NCBI RefSeq assembly: GCF_030651915.1
Contig: NZ_JAUSBV010000007.1
Coordinates: forward strand, 62,001-126,000
Source: Parvibaculum sp.
GTDB lineage: Bacteria; Pseudomonadota; Alphaproteobacteria; Parvibaculales; Parvibaculaceae
Direction of reading: 5' to 3'
DNA length: 64,000 nt
Below are positions 8,911-17,657 of the stretch, one piece after another. The position numbers were made by a program, and so were the translations under genes. The notes beneath the pieces are model-generated. The model searched no databases and had not been told where the DNA came from. It saw nothing but the letters and a program-made list of their open reading frames with translations. Each line of letters begins with the position of its first letter. Position 1 is the first letter of the stretch.

Positions 8911-10329
8911 CGAGCTTGAGATCGGGCCGGCCGCCAGCAGCTCCGCGATTATGCCAAGGCCGATGGCGAGTTCCTGTCGTGTCAGCGGCTGGCCGAGCGC
9001 GAGGCGCACATGCCGCGAGGCACGATCCGTCCGCCCGACCATAAAATCCTCCCCGGCGGCGAGCGCGAGGCCGCGCGTTCGCGCCGCCTCAACGAAGGCA
9101 TGCGCGCGCCATGCGTCGGGCAGGGCGAGCCAGGCATAGGGCGCGGTGTCGCGGGTCGCGATGTCGTGGCCCGGCAGCGCTTCATGCAGCATCGTATGGC
9201 GCGCGCGCATTTCCGCAATCTGACGCATCGTGAGGGTGTCGGCGTCGCCGCTTTCGATCAGCATGGCCGCAAGGTCGGCCATCAGCGGCGGTACAGTCTG
9301 GCCGAAGCCGTACTGGATGGCACGGGCACGTTCGATGTGTGCGACGGGCGGTTTCAGAAAGCCGACCCGCAGCCCGCAGGCCACGGTCTTGGCGAGGCTC
9401 GTCGCATACCAGGTACCTTCCGGATAAAAACGGGCGATGGGCGGTGGGCGGTCGTCCACCAGCTTGCCGTAGATATCGTCCTCGATGACGGCGAGGCCAC
9501 GCGTCTCCGCGATATCGGCAATGTCGCGCCGCCGCCGCTCGCTCATCACGGCGCTGGTCGGATTGTGCAGCGTCGGCACGACGAAGACCGTCCGCGCGCC
9601 CGTCTCGCGCGCCGCGCGGTCGAGGGATTGCGGCACAAGGCCCTCTTCATCGATGTCGACCGGCGCGACGCGCCGTCCCACCGACGCCGCCTGGTTTGCC
9701 ATCGCGGTGTAGGTCAGCGCTTCGGTCAGAATTGTATCGCCGGATTCTGTCGTGCCAAGAACCGCCGTCAGGATTGCCTGTTGCGTACCCGAGCAGATCA
9801 TCAGTTCGTCGGCATCGGGCGCGAAATCGCCATGCGCGACCCACTTCGCCGCCATCGCGCGCTGATGCGGTGCGCCGCCGACGGGCGGGTAGCTGTTGAA
9901 TGGCGAACGCCCGGGCATGTCCGGCAGCGCATCAAGCAAGCGTCGCATCGCCACGCCGAGAATTTCCTTCTGGCCGACAGGCGCGGGCAGCGCCGCCTTC
10001 ATCGCCGCCTGCGTCTCATCGGGTACGGTGTGAAACGTTGCTGCGCCGACGCCCCCCGCCGCGTCGTTTCTTGCGTTGCGCTTGCGTACATAGGTCCCGC
10101 GTCCGACTTCGCCGGTCACTTCGCCGCGTTGAGCGGCCAGGGCATAGGCGCGCGATACAGTGCCGACCGTCACGCCCAGCCGATAGGCGAGATCGCGCAG
10201 CGGCGGCAACTTGGTGCCGGGCGTGACCCTCCCCATCTTCACGGCTTCGCTCAGCGCGTCGGCGATGGCCTTGTAGCGGGGGCCGGGACGGGCGGCGATG
10301 TCGGCTGGAGCGAAAAACGAAATTGTCAT
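8899..10329 (-). CDS. MocR/PdxR-type transcriptional regulator with aminotransferase domain
   Basis: A GntR-class winged helix (about residues 15-80, with TKLPPLRDLAYRLGVTVGTVSRAYA-like sequence) is fused to a class I aminotransferase fold (about 120-470). The PLP-lysine region is ATSLAKTVACGLRVG. Such proteins bind PLP or related amines as effectors rather than acting as enzymes. I take ATG 10329 as the start; an ATG at 10371 would add 14 residues that are not conserved in type. Either way, the operator-like repeat at 10322-10338 overlaps the start. The divergent gene encodes a PhzF-like protein, with LysE and EamA exporters nearby, so amino-acid or amine export is a plausible theme. Confidence 0.88.
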   Translation of the reverse strand: MTISFFAPADIAARPGPRYKAIADALSEAVKMGRVTPGTKLPPLRDLAYRLGVTVGTVSRAYALAAQRGEVTGEVGRGTYVRKRNARNDAAGGVGAATFHTVPDETQAAMKAALPAPVGQKEILGVAMRRLLDALPDMPGRSPFNSYPPVGGAPHQRAMAAKWVAHGDFAPDADELMICSGTQQAILTAVLGTTESGDTILTEALTYTAMANQAASVGRRVAPVDIDEEGLVPQSLDRAARETGARTVFVVPTLHNPTSAVMSERRRRDIADIAETRGLAVIEDDIYGKLVDDRPPPIARFYPEGTWYATSLAKTVACGLRVGFLKPPVAHIERARAIQYGFGQTVPPLMADLAAMLIESGDADTLTMRQIAEMRARHTMLHEALPGHDIATRDTAPYAWLALPDAWRAHAFVEAARTRGLALAAGEDFMVGRTDRASRHVRLALGQPLTRQELAIGLGIIAELLAAGPISSSLVA

Positions 10330-10455
10330 GGGTACAATAAACTCATTGAATCCATATAGGACGTGGATCATCTTCCAAAATCAGTCACAATATCGGCATT
10401 TTTGAGTCAAAAAGCAAGATTTTGGTTCATCTGGCTCAAATTGTACCCATACAAT
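10322..10455. promoter_or_regulatory. paired MocR operator-like repeats
   Basis: ATTGTCATGGGTACAAT (10322-10338) and ATTGTACCCATACAAT (10440-10455) are each inverted repeats ATTGT-N6/7-ACAAT. They are also mirror images of one another through GGGTACAAT and ATTGTACCC. They sit about 118 bases apart at the two ends of the divergent promoter region: the first covers the MocR start codon, the second lies 15 bases ahead of the PhzF-like gene. Confidence 0.65.
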
Positions 10456-10469
10456 ACGGAACAAAGACG

Positions 10470-11267
10470 ATGAAAGCAGCTCTCTATCAAGTCGATGCAT
10501 TCGCGGACCGCGTGTTCGAAGGCAATCCGGCGGCCGTCGTGCCGCTTGAAAGTTGGCCGGACGACGCGATGCTGCAGGCGCTCGCCGCAGAGAACAATCT
10601 CTCCGAAACGGCTTTCTTTGTGCCGGAAGGCGATAGTTACCGCCTGCGCTGGTTCACGCCGGCGGTCGAGGTGCCGTTGTGCGGCCACGCGACGCTCGCC
10701 TCGGCGCATGTCCTTTTTTCGCATCTCGGCCATGTGAAGCCGGAGCTGCATTTCGAAACGCTGAGCGGACGGCTCACCGTCGTGCGCGACGGCGATCTTC
10801 TCGCCATGGATTTTCCTGGCGAAATGCCGAAACCCTATCCCGCGCCCGCGGACATCTCCCTGGCGCTAGGTGGCAAGCCGCTGGTCTGGCTCAAGACCTC
10901 GAAGCTGATGGCCGTGTTTGCCACGGTCGAAGAGGTCGCCGCGCTTACTCCCGATTTTGCTGCGCTTGGCCGTATCATGGCGCCAATCAAGACCGGCATT
11001 ATCGCGACCGCACAGGCGCCGGAAGGCTCGGAAGCCGATTTCGTCTCGCGCTATTTCGCGCCTGCGCAGGGCATCGACGAGGATCCGGTCACAGGTTCGG
11101 CGCATTGCACGTTGGTGCCCTATTGGGCGAAGAAGCTTGGCAAGAGCGATCTCGTTGCACGGCAAATCTCGAAACGCGGCGGCACACTCTATTGCCTCGA
11201 TGCCGGCGAGCGCGTCATCATTCGTGGCCGCTGCGCCGACTACATGAAGGCCGAAATCTCCTTCTGA
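10470..11267 (+). CDS. PhzF family epimerase/isomerase-like protein
   Basis: A 265-residue protein with the family start MKAALYQVDAFADRVFEGNPAAVV-like (GNPAAV at about 19-24), the catalytic Glu in NNLSETAFF near 47, and the C-terminal DEDPVTGSAHC signature near 210. PhzF-fold enzymes isomerise small carboxylic or amino acids; the substrate cannot be read from the sequence. It is divergent from a MocR regulator with a matching operator in front, so expression is probably under that regulator. The LysE-type gene follows 29 bases downstream and may be co-transcribed. Confidence 0.88.
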   Translation: MKAALYQVDAFADRVFEGNPAAVVPLESWPDDAMLQALAAENNLSETAFFVPEGDSYRLRWFTPAVEVPLCGHATLASAHVLFSHLGHVKPELHFETLSGRLTVVRDGDLLAMDFPGEMPKPYPAPADISLALGGKPLVWLKTSKLMAVFATVEEVAALTPDFAALGRIMAPIKTGIIATAQAPEGSEADFVSRYFAPAQGIDEDPVTGSAHCTLVPYWAKKLGKSDLVARQISKRGGTLYCLDAGERVIIRGRCADYMKAEISF

Positions 11268-11296
11268 TCCATTTTTCCTCTCATGGCGGTCCAGTC

Positions 11297-11890
11297 ATGC
11301 TCACTGAAGCTCTGCTGTTCGGCGCGCTCTTCATCGCAACGATGAGTTTCACGCCGGGCCCGGCCAATCTCAGTCTTCTCTCCGTCGGCGCGTCGGTCGG
11401 CCTCGACCGTGCGCTGCCTTACCTTCTGGGCATCTGGGCAGGCGGATTTTTCGTCATTGGTGCGGGTGCACTTGGTCTCGGCGCACTGTTCGTCGCCGCT
11501 CCGCAGGTCTTTCTCGCGCTCAAGTTTCTCGGCTTCGCCTATATCTGCTGGCTTGGCTGGAAGCTTGCGCGGGCAGGATTCGGCGGGGCGGTGCTTGAGG
11601 CCGCGCCATCCTTCTGGGTTGGGTTTCTGCTCCATCCCGTCAATCCGAAAGCCTATGTGCAGAATGTGATGGTCTTCACCGCCTTTGTCTCGCCGGCCGC
11701 GCCTTACGCGCCCCAGGCAGCGGCGCTGGGTGCCGTCTCGATGGCCGCGATGATGCTGGCGACATCTCTCTGGGGTCTCGGCGGCGATGCGATTCGAACC
11801 TATGTGCGCAGCGAACGCGTCATGCGCATGACTGCTCTTGCCGCGTCGCTACTGATGGTCGCAAGCGTCGCGGCGGCGTTCCTGGTCTAG
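11297..11890 (+). CDS. LysE family amino-acid exporter-like protein
   Basis: A 197-residue membrane protein with about six hydrophobic segments. The N-terminal motif FTPGPANLSLLSVGASVG is the LysE/RhtB signature (normally GPGP/NP). The HPVNPKAYV segment near 120 is also typical. It is likely co-transcribed with the PhzF-like gene. The exported compound is unknown. Its last four bases overlap the end of the convergent EamA gene. Confidence 0.85.
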   Translation: MLTEALLFGALFIATMSFTPGPANLSLLSVGASVGLDRALPYLLGIWAGGFFVIGAGALGLGALFVAAPQVFLALKFLGFAYICWLGWKLARAGFGGAVLEAAPSFWVGFLLHPVNPKAYVQNVMVFTAFVSPAAPYAPQAAALGAVSMAAMMLATSLWGLGGDAIRTYVRSERVMRMTALAASLLMVASVAAAFLV

Positions 11891-12831
11891 CGGCCGTTGT
11901 TGTGCCGCCACTCGCTCAAGGCGATACCGGCGAGGATCAGCGCAAAGCCGCCGAGAACGCCGGCGCGCAGTTCCTCGCCGAAGACGAGATAGCCGGTCAG
12001 CGCCGCGAAAACCGGCACCAGATAGTTCGTCAGCGACACGAATGTCGGCCCGGCACGGTCGATCAGGCGGAAGAAGACGATGGCGGCAAGGCCGGTCGAG
12101 AAGATGCCGAGCCCCGCAACGCCGAGCAGCGATGCGGCGCTCGCCTCCAGCAACGCGGTGGGCGGTGTCATCGTGCTCGCGATCACCGTGCCCATCAGCG
12201 CGCCGGCCAGCATCACGCCGGAAGATTTCGCCAGCAGCGGCATGTCGGGCACGAGACGGGCCATCACGTTGTTGCAGGCAAAGAAGAATGCACCGGCCAG
12301 CACGGCCCCTTGTGCAAGACGCGCGTCGCCGCCCGACGCCGTCACGACGTCGAGCAGCGCGCCCGGCCCGACCACGATCGCAAGGCCGGCAAAGCCGACG
12401 ATGAAGCCCGCGAGCCGGAACGGCGTGATGAATTCGCCGGGCACGAAAGCGCGCGCAATCAACAGCGTCGCCAGCGGCGTGAAGCCGATCAGGATGCCCG
12501 CCAGCGCCGACGAGATGTGCTGCTGGCCCCAACTGATTGTGAAGAAGGGGGCAATGTTGCCGACAAGCGCCAGCGCAATGAGCCAGCCCCAGGCGCGGCC
12601 GTTCCGCGGCAGGCGCGTCCCCGCGACGAGCAGGCAGGTCAGCAGCAGCGCCGCGCCGGTCAAAAGCCGCCCGGCCATGGTCCATTCAGGCGCCACGGTC
12701 TCGACCGCGATTTTCGCGAAGGCGAAGGCCGAGCCCCAAAGGATCACGAGGCAGGTCAGAAGCAGCCAGTGAGACAGGCGGTGGGCGGGCAAGGCGTGCA
12801 TCCTCAAGACGGAAAGGGATAGCCGTTTCAC
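11887..12831 (-). CDS. EamA/DMT family transporter
   Basis: A 314-residue protein with ten hydrophobic segments made of two repeated five-helix EamA units (about residues 20-150 and 170-305). The first helix has the common WGSAFAFAKIAVE motif. Drug/metabolite exporters of this type often export amino acids or their derivatives. The annotated start has no clear RBS; the ATG at 12799 (MHALPAHR) is an alternative. It converges with the LysE-type gene. Confidence 0.85.
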   Translation of the reverse strand: MKRLSLSVLRMHALPAHRLSHWLLLTCLVILWGSAFAFAKIAVETVAPEWTMAGRLLTGAALLLTCLLVAGTRLPRNGRAWGWLIALALVGNIAPFFTISWGQQHISSALAGILIGFTPLATLLIARAFVPGEFITPFRLAGFIVGFAGLAIVVGPGALLDVVTASGGDARLAQGAVLAGAFFFACNNVMARLVPDMPLLAKSSGVMLAGALMGTVIASTMTPPTALLEASAASLLGVAGLGIFSTGLAAIVFFRLIDRAGPTFVSLTNYLVPVFAALTGYLVFGEELRAGVLGGFALILAGIALSEWRHNNGR

Positions 12832-12912
12832 TCTTCGCGGGCATGGCCGCTGCTGTCAATTGCAGGATATTCTGCGTTTTTCAGGGGTCTGCCGCGATTT
12901 TCGGCCGCAGCA

Positions 12913-13010
12913 TCCCGACCCGGCCGTCATTTGACTTCGCGTCGGGACAAGCCTATACGCGGCGGCGGGACACCCCTCCCCACCGAGGGGCAGCTATCTG
13001 AAAGGGTAGG
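12913..13010 (+). ncRNA. candidate serC leader RNA
   Basis: The gap ahead of serC holds a 7-bp hairpin (TCCCGAC 12913-12919 with GTCGGGA 12941-12947) and a GC-rich CCCCT/AGGGG hairpin near 12973-12990, then the RBS. A serC leader motif of unknown ligand has been described upstream of serC-serA operons in alphaproteobacteria. The position and operon fit, but I cannot compare the consensus here, so this is a candidate only. Confidence 0.45.
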
Positions 13011-13016
13011 TTGCAA

Positions 13017-14192
13017 ATGACCGCCACTGAGCGTCCGGCTGTGCGTCCGGCCAATCCGCACTTCTCCTCCGGCCCCTGCGCCAAGCGCCCCGGATGGACC
13101 ATCCAGAATCTTGAAAAATCCCTCGTCGGCCGGAGCCATCGCTCCAAGCCGGGCAAGGCCCGTCTGGTCGACGCGATCGAAAAGACGCGTGCGATCCTCG
13201 GTGTGCCCGCCGACTATCGCATCGGCATCGTGCCCGCCTCCGATACCGGCGCCGTTGAAATGGCGCTCTGGTCGCTGCTGGGTGCGCGCGGCGTCGACCT
13301 CCTCGCCTGGGAGAGCTTTGGCGAAGGCTGGGTCTCCGACGTCGTGAAACAGCTCAAGCTGAAGGACGCGCGCACGCTGAAGGCCGACTACGGCAAGCTG
13401 CCCGACCTTACACAGGTCAATTTTGACAATGACGTCGTCTTCACCTGGAACGGCACCACATCCGGCGTTCGCGTGCCGAATGCCGACTGGATTCCCGCCG
13501 ACCGCAAGGGCCTCACGATTTGCGATGCAACGTCCGCTGCCTTCGCGCAGGACCTCGTATGGCCGAAGCTCGATGTTGTCACCTATTCCTGGCAGAAGGT
13601 GCTGGGCGGCGAAGCGGCGCACGGCATGCTGATCCTCAGCCCACGTGCCGTCGAGCGTCTCGAGAGCTACACGCCCGCCTGGCCGATGCCGAAGATTTTC
13701 CGTATGACCAAGGGCGGCAAGCTCATTGAAGGCATCTTCAAGGGTGAGACGATCAACACGCCGTCCATGATCTGCGTCGAGGACTATCTCGATGCGCTCA
13801 ACTGGTCGGAGTCGATCGGCGGCCTCAAGTCGCTGATGGGCCGCGCCGATGCCAATGCGGCGGTCATCGCCGACTGGGTCAACCGCACACCCTGGGCGGA
13901 GTTTCTCGCCGAGGATGTCGCCACCCGTTCCAATACGTCCGTCTGCCTCAAGATTGTCGACCCGAAGGTGACCGCGCTGAGCGATGACGATCAGGTTGCC
14001 TTCGCTAAGAAGATCGCCGACCTGCTCGACAAGGAGGGCGTCGCCAACGACATCGCCGGCTATCGCGATGCGCCAGCCGGGCTTCGCATCTGGGCAGGGG
14101 CGACCGTCGAGACGAGCGACATGCGCGCGTTGATGCCATGGCTCGACTGGGCCTATGCCGAGGCCAAGGCGTCGCTGCAGTCGTCGGCCTGA
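13017..14192 (+). CDS. serC: phosphoserine aminotransferase SerC
   Basis: Second step of serine synthesis: transamination of 3-phosphohydroxypyruvate with glutamate. The 391-residue PLP enzyme has the PLP-lysine region in [16 protein letters not shown] (about 190-205) and starts with the family pattern [17 protein letters not shown]. It belongs to the longer alphaproteobacterial/Methanosarcina-type branch. ATG 13017 is preferred over TTG 13011 because AGGGTAGG (13003-13010) is six bases ahead. serA follows 76 bases later. Confidence 0.95.
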   Translation: MTATERPAVRPANPHFSSGPCAKRPGWTIQNLEKSLVGRSHRSKPGKARLVDAIEKTRAILGVPADYRIGIVPASDTGAVEMALWSLLGARGVDLLAWESFGEGWVSDVVKQLKLKDARTLKADYGKLPDLTQVNFDNDVVFTWNGTTSGVRVPNADWIPADRKGLTICDATSAAFAQDLVWPKLDVVTYSWQKVLGGEAAHGMLILSPRAVERLESYTPAWPMPKIFRMTKGGKLIEGIFKGETINTPSMICVEDYLDALNWSESIGGLKSLMGRADANAAVIADWVNRTPWAEFLAEDVATRSNTSVCLKIVDPKVTALSDDDQVAFAKKIADLLDKEGVANDIAGYRDAPAGLRIWAGATVETSDMRALMPWLDWAYAEAKASLQSSA

Positions 14193-14268
14193 CCAATTTC
14201 GTTCATTGAGCTGCCGGTCCGGTGAGCCATGCTCGCGGGCCGGACGGCCATTCAACCAGGAGGCATTC

Positions 14269-15846
14269 ATGCCCAAGGTTCTGATTTCCGACCAGCTTTC
14301 TCCCGCTGCCGTGCAGATTTTCAAGGATCGCGGCGTCGAAGTTGACGTCAAGACCGGCCTCGACCGCGACGAACTGATCAAGATCATCGGCGACTATGAC
14401 GGTCTCGCGATCCGCTCGGCGACCAAGGTGACACCGCCGGTGCTTGCGGCCGCCAAGAAGTTGAAGGTCGTCGGCCGCGCCGGCATCGGCGTCGACAATG
14501 TCGATCTTCCGGCCGCCACCGCCGCCGGCGTCATCGTCATGAACACGCCCTTCGGCAATTCGATCACGACAGCCGAACATGCGATTGCGATGATGTTCGC
14601 GCTTGCGCGCGACATTCCGCAGGCGAACACCTCCACCCATGCCGGCAAGTGGGAAAAATCGAAATTCATGGGCGTCGAAGTCACCGCCAAGACGCTCGGC
14701 ATCATCGGTTGCGGCAATATCGGCTCCATCGTCGCCGACCGCGCGCTTGGCCTTCGCATGAAGGTCGTCGCCTTCGATCCGTTCCTGACACCCGAGCGCG
14801 CCAGCGATCTCGGTGTCGAGAAAGTTGAGCTCGACGAGCTTCTGAAGCGTGCCGACTTCATCACGCTGCACACGCCCCTGACCGACAAGACACGCAACAT
14901 TCTCAACGCCGAAAACCTCGCCAAGTGCAAGAAGGGCGTTCGCATCGTCAATTGCGCGCGCGGCGGCCTGATCGTCGAAGCGGATCTCAAATCGGCGATC
15001 GAGAGCGGCCATGTCGCCGGCGCGGCGCTCGACGTGTTCGAGGAAGAGCCCGCAAAATCCAACCCGCTTTTCGGCATGGAGCAGATCATTTGCACGCCGC
15101 ATCTCGGTGCTTCAACCAATGAAGCGCAGGAGAACGTTGCGCTTCAGGTTGCCGAGCAGATGGCTGATTACCTGCTCACCGGCGCAATCAGCAATTCGAT
15201 CAACGTGCCGGCGGTGTCGGCCGAGGAAGCGCCGAAGCTGACGCCCTATCTCACGCTCGCGCAGCAGCTTGGCTCTTTCGCGGGCCAGCTCACGGAGACG
15301 GGCATTTCGGCCGTCACCATCGAATATGCGGGCGATGTCGCCGAGATGAACACGCGCGTTCTCACCAACGCGGCGCTGACCGGTTTGCTCAAGCCGCAGC
15401 TCGAAGACGTCAACATGGTCTCGGCGCCGGTCATCGCGAAAGACCGCGACATCAAGGTCACGGAAGTGAAGCGCGAGCAGCAGGGCGCCTACGAAACCTA
15501 TATCAAGATCAGCGTGAAGACGGAGCGTCAGGAACGCTCGGTCGCGGGCACCGTGTTCTCGGGTGGTATGCCGCGCCTCATCCAGATCAAGGGCGTCAAC
15601 ATGGAAGCCGCGCTGGGCAGTCATATGCTTTATGTGACCAACCAGGACAAGCCCGGCTTCATCGGGGCGCTCGGCTCGCTGCTCGGCAAGGCGGGCATCA
15701 ACATCGCGAACTTCAACCTTGGCCGCGAAAAGGCCGGTGGCGATGCCATCTGCCTCATTGAGGTCGATGCCGACGTCACGCCGTCAGTCCTCGCCGAAAT
15801 CCAGGCCCTGCCGCATGTCGTGCAGGTGAAGTCGCTGAGCTTTTGA
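14269..15846 (+). CDS. serA: D-3-phosphoglycerate dehydrogenase SerA
   Basis: First committed step of serine synthesis: NAD-dependent oxidation of 3-phosphoglycerate. The 525-residue long form has a split catalytic domain (about 1-100 and 280-320), a Rossmann domain with GIIGCGNIGS (about 145), the catalytic ARGG segment near 230 and HLGAST near 280, then the allosteric-substrate-binding region and a C-terminal ACT domain (about 455-525). The ACT domain normally senses serine. The RBS CAGGAGG precedes the ATG. It forms an operon with serC and ends at a terminator. Confidence 0.97.
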   Translation: MPKVLISDQLSPAAVQIFKDRGVEVDVKTGLDRDELIKIIGDYDGLAIRSATKVTPPVLAAAKKLKVVGRAGIGVDNVDLPAATAAGVIVMNTPFGNSITTAEHAIAMMFALARDIPQANTSTHAGKWEKSKFMGVEVTAKTLGIIGCGNIGSIVADRALGLRMKVVAFDPFLTPERASDLGVEKVELDELLKRADFITLHTPLTDKTRNILNAENLAKCKKGVRIVNCARGGLIVEADLKSAIESGHVAGAALDVFEEEPAKSNPLFGMEQIICTPHLGASTNEAQENVALQVAEQMADYLLTGAISNSINVPAVSAEEAPKLTPYLTLAQQLGSFAGQLTETGISAVTIEYAGDVAEMNTRVLTNAALTGLLKPQLEDVNMVSAPVIAKDRDIKVTEVKREQQGAYETYIKISVKTERQERSVAGTVFSGGMPRLIQIKGVNMEAALGSHMLYVTNQDKPGFIGALGSLLGKAGINIANFNLGREKAGGDAICLIEVDADVTPSVLAEIQALPHVVQVKSLSF

Positions 15847-15870
15847 GGAATTCGCTCCGGCGAAGAGACC

Positions 15871-15907
15871 AGGCGGCACCTTCCAGGGCGCCGCCTATTT
15901 CTTTTTT
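15871..15907 (+). terminator. rho-independent terminator of serA
   Basis: AGGCGGC (15871-15877) pairs with GCCGCCT (15890-15896), followed by ATTTCTTTTTT. The stem overlaps the stop of the convergent gene at 15895. Confidence 0.85.
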
Positions 15908-16479
15908 ATGGCGTTATCGAGTTCCTCGATCCGCTTTCGATAAGCCTCGGCGTCGCCATAGGCGACGAAGCCGAGATATTTTTCATGCGCGCCTGCCGCC
16001 TTCTTCGCGTGCTTGATCGGGCACCAATAGGCTTCGGTGCGGCCCGCGATCTCGCGCACATAGGCAATAAGCCCGTTCGCATAGGAGCAATAGGCGCAGT
16101 TCAGCTTTTCGAGCGCGTTGAGATAGGCGAGGTGGCCGCGGTCGAAGACAAGGTAATCGCTGCGCTTCACCTTCTCGATGCCATAAGCGGGAAAGCAGAC
16201 GGCGTGATAGATGCTGACGCATATGTCGAGCAGCACCAGCGGCACGATCAGCGAATAGATGACCGGTGCCGTCAGGACGGTCAGCGGCTTCGCGTTGAGA
16301 ATGTAGCGGAGCAGGCGCGTTCGAAGCTCGCGATGGCGGCGCAGGACTTCTTCCTCGAAGACGGCGCGCCCGTGTTCCAGGCCAAATCGAAGCGCGGCAC
16401 CTTGCCGTGCGATTTCCGCCTCGAGCTCGAGTTCCAATGCGCGGATGCGCCCGGTCAGTTCGTCGATTTTCTCGCCCAA
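15895..16479 (-). CDS. unknown membrane protein with coiled coil and Cys-rich C-terminal segment
   Basis: I do not recognise a named family. With a TTG start at 16479 (GGGAGGGCG just upstream) the protein has 194 residues: a charged predicted coiled coil (about 1-60), a long hydrophobic stretch (about 66-100) that may be two membrane segments, and a soluble part with NCAYCSYANG and AYWCPIKHA, so three cysteines and a histidine that could hold a metal. A GTG at 16506 is an alternative start. A longer frame to 17097 exists, but its upstream part is only the shadow of the PAS gene. It converges with serA. Confidence 0.75.
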   Translation of the reverse strand: MGEKIDELTGRIRALELELEAEIARQGAALRFGLEHGRAVFEEEVLRRHRELRTRLLRYILNAKPLTVLTAPVIYSLIVPLVLLDICVSIYHAVCFPAYGIEKVKRSDYLVFDRGHLAYLNALEKLNCAYCSYANGLIAYVREIAGRTEAYWCPIKHAKKAAGAHEKYLGFVAYGDAEAYRKRIEELDNAIKKK

Positions 16480-16635
16480 AACGCCCTCCCAGACATGCCC
16501 GGTCACAAATTCCGTTTCGGTCCGGCCTGTCCCGGGCGAACCCGAGCGTATCCGGTAACTCTCCCTTAACCATAGCGGTCCAAGACTTATACAAGGGTAT
16601 TCTGATTTCCCGCGTATCGGGATCGGGGGGTAATA

Positions 16636-17127
16636 GTGACGGCGGACCTTTTCTGGGACAGGCGGCTTTCTCGGCTTTACGACTACTGGCTCGAAAAAAA
16701 GGGCGGCCGGCCCGCGCCCACGCGCGCCGACTTCAATCCGGCCGAGATCAAACCTTTCCTGCCGATCGTCAATTTCCTCGATGTGAACTGGGATCCTCCC
16801 GGCTTTCGCCACCGCCTTGTTGGCACTGAAATTGTCGAATATCTGGGTCGCGACGCGACCGGGCGCTGGGTCGATGCCGACCTCTACGGGAAAGCGGCGG
16901 ATCGCGTCTTCGCATCGCTGTTGCAGGTCGCGCGTGAGGCCCGGCCCTATCGCCGCCGCTCGCCGATGACCTGGCATTCGAAATCCTGGCTGACGATGGA
17001 ATCGATGGAGCTGCCGCTTGTCGACGAGAACGGCCGGGTCAACATGATCCTGCGCGGCGTCAGCTATTCGTCGCCGAAGAATCCGCCGCCCGATCACTAT
17101 GTCATCGCGCCTCTGCCGCTACATTGA
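16636..17127 (+). CDS. PAS_5-type sensory domain protein, first copy
   Basis: A 163-residue protein made of one PAS-like domain of the PAS_5 type, with the pattern DxRLxxLYDYWxxKKGGRPAPxRADFxP near the start and GFRHRLVGTEIVEYLGRDATGRW in the middle. Such small proteins are common in alphaproteobacteria and their role is mostly unknown; no output domain is present. The start is GTG at 16636. Its neighbour, 34 bases downstream, is a clear paralogue, so this is a tandem duplication. Confidence 0.8.
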   Translation: MTADLFWDRRLSRLYDYWLEKKGGRPAPTRADFNPAEIKPFLPIVNFLDVNWDPPGFRHRLVGTEIVEYLGRDATGRWVDADLYGKAADRVFASLLQVAREARPYRRRSPMTWHSKSWLTMESMELPLVDENGRVNMILRGVSYSSPKNPPPDHYVIAPLPLH

Positions 17128-17161
17128 ACGCGTTGACACAGCGACACGAAAAGAGAAGCCG

Positions 17162-17647
17162 ATGGACGAACTCTTCTGGGATAACCGTCTGGCCGAACTC
17201 TACGGTATCTGGCGCGAGAAAAAAGGCGACCGCCCTGCGCCGTCGCGCGCCGACTTCGACCCGACGGAACTCTTTACCTTGATGCCGATCGTCAATCTGA
17301 TCGATGTGTTTTCGGAACCGGTGGGATTTCGTCATCGGCTTGTCGGCACGGAACTCGCCGAGCGCATGGGCCGCGATGTGACGGGCCGCTGGGTCGATGC
17401 CGACCTCTATGGCGAGGCCGCCGCCGACATATTCGAGGGACTTCGCACCGTTGTCACCGAAGTCCGGCCCTACCGCCGCCGCGCCCGGCTTGACTGGTAC
17501 AAACAGCACTGGCTGACCACCGAAGCGATTGAGATGCCGATTCTGGGGCCTGATGGTACGATCAACATGATCTTGCGCGGCGCGATTTTCATCGCGCGTT
17601 CGGAGCGATTGCCCGAACGCCTCGATTATCGGCCGCTGGCGGTCTAG
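17162..17647 (+). CDS. PAS_5-type sensory domain protein, second copy
   Basis: A 161-residue paralogue of the preceding gene. The same blocks are seen: LFWDxRLxxLYxxW, KKGxRPAPxRADFxP, GFRHRLVGTE, GRWVDADLYGEAA, VRPYRRRA and INMILRGA. The upstream gene has the same blocks at the same spacing. The ATG at 17162 is used because it aligns with the start of the first copy. No output domain, signal peptide or membrane segment is present. The proteins may sense a shared ligand or form a heterodimer; this is inference. Confidence 0.8.
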   Translation: MDELFWDNRLAELYGIWREKKGDRPAPSRADFDPTELFTLMPIVNLIDVFSEPVGFRHRLVGTELAERMGRDVTGRWVDADLYGEAAADIFEGLRTVVTEVRPYRRRARLDWYKQHWLTTEAIEMPILGPDGTINMILRGAIFIARSERLPERLDYRPLAV

Positions 17648-17657
17648 GGCGCGCCGC

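Noticed and set aside
12927..14387. 486-residue frame opposite to serC
   Set aside because: Shadow of serC; also overlaps the leader and serA start.
16480..17097. N-terminal extension of the unknown membrane protein
   Set aside because: The extension is antisense to the first PAS_5 gene and separated from the real protein by a good TTG start with RBS.
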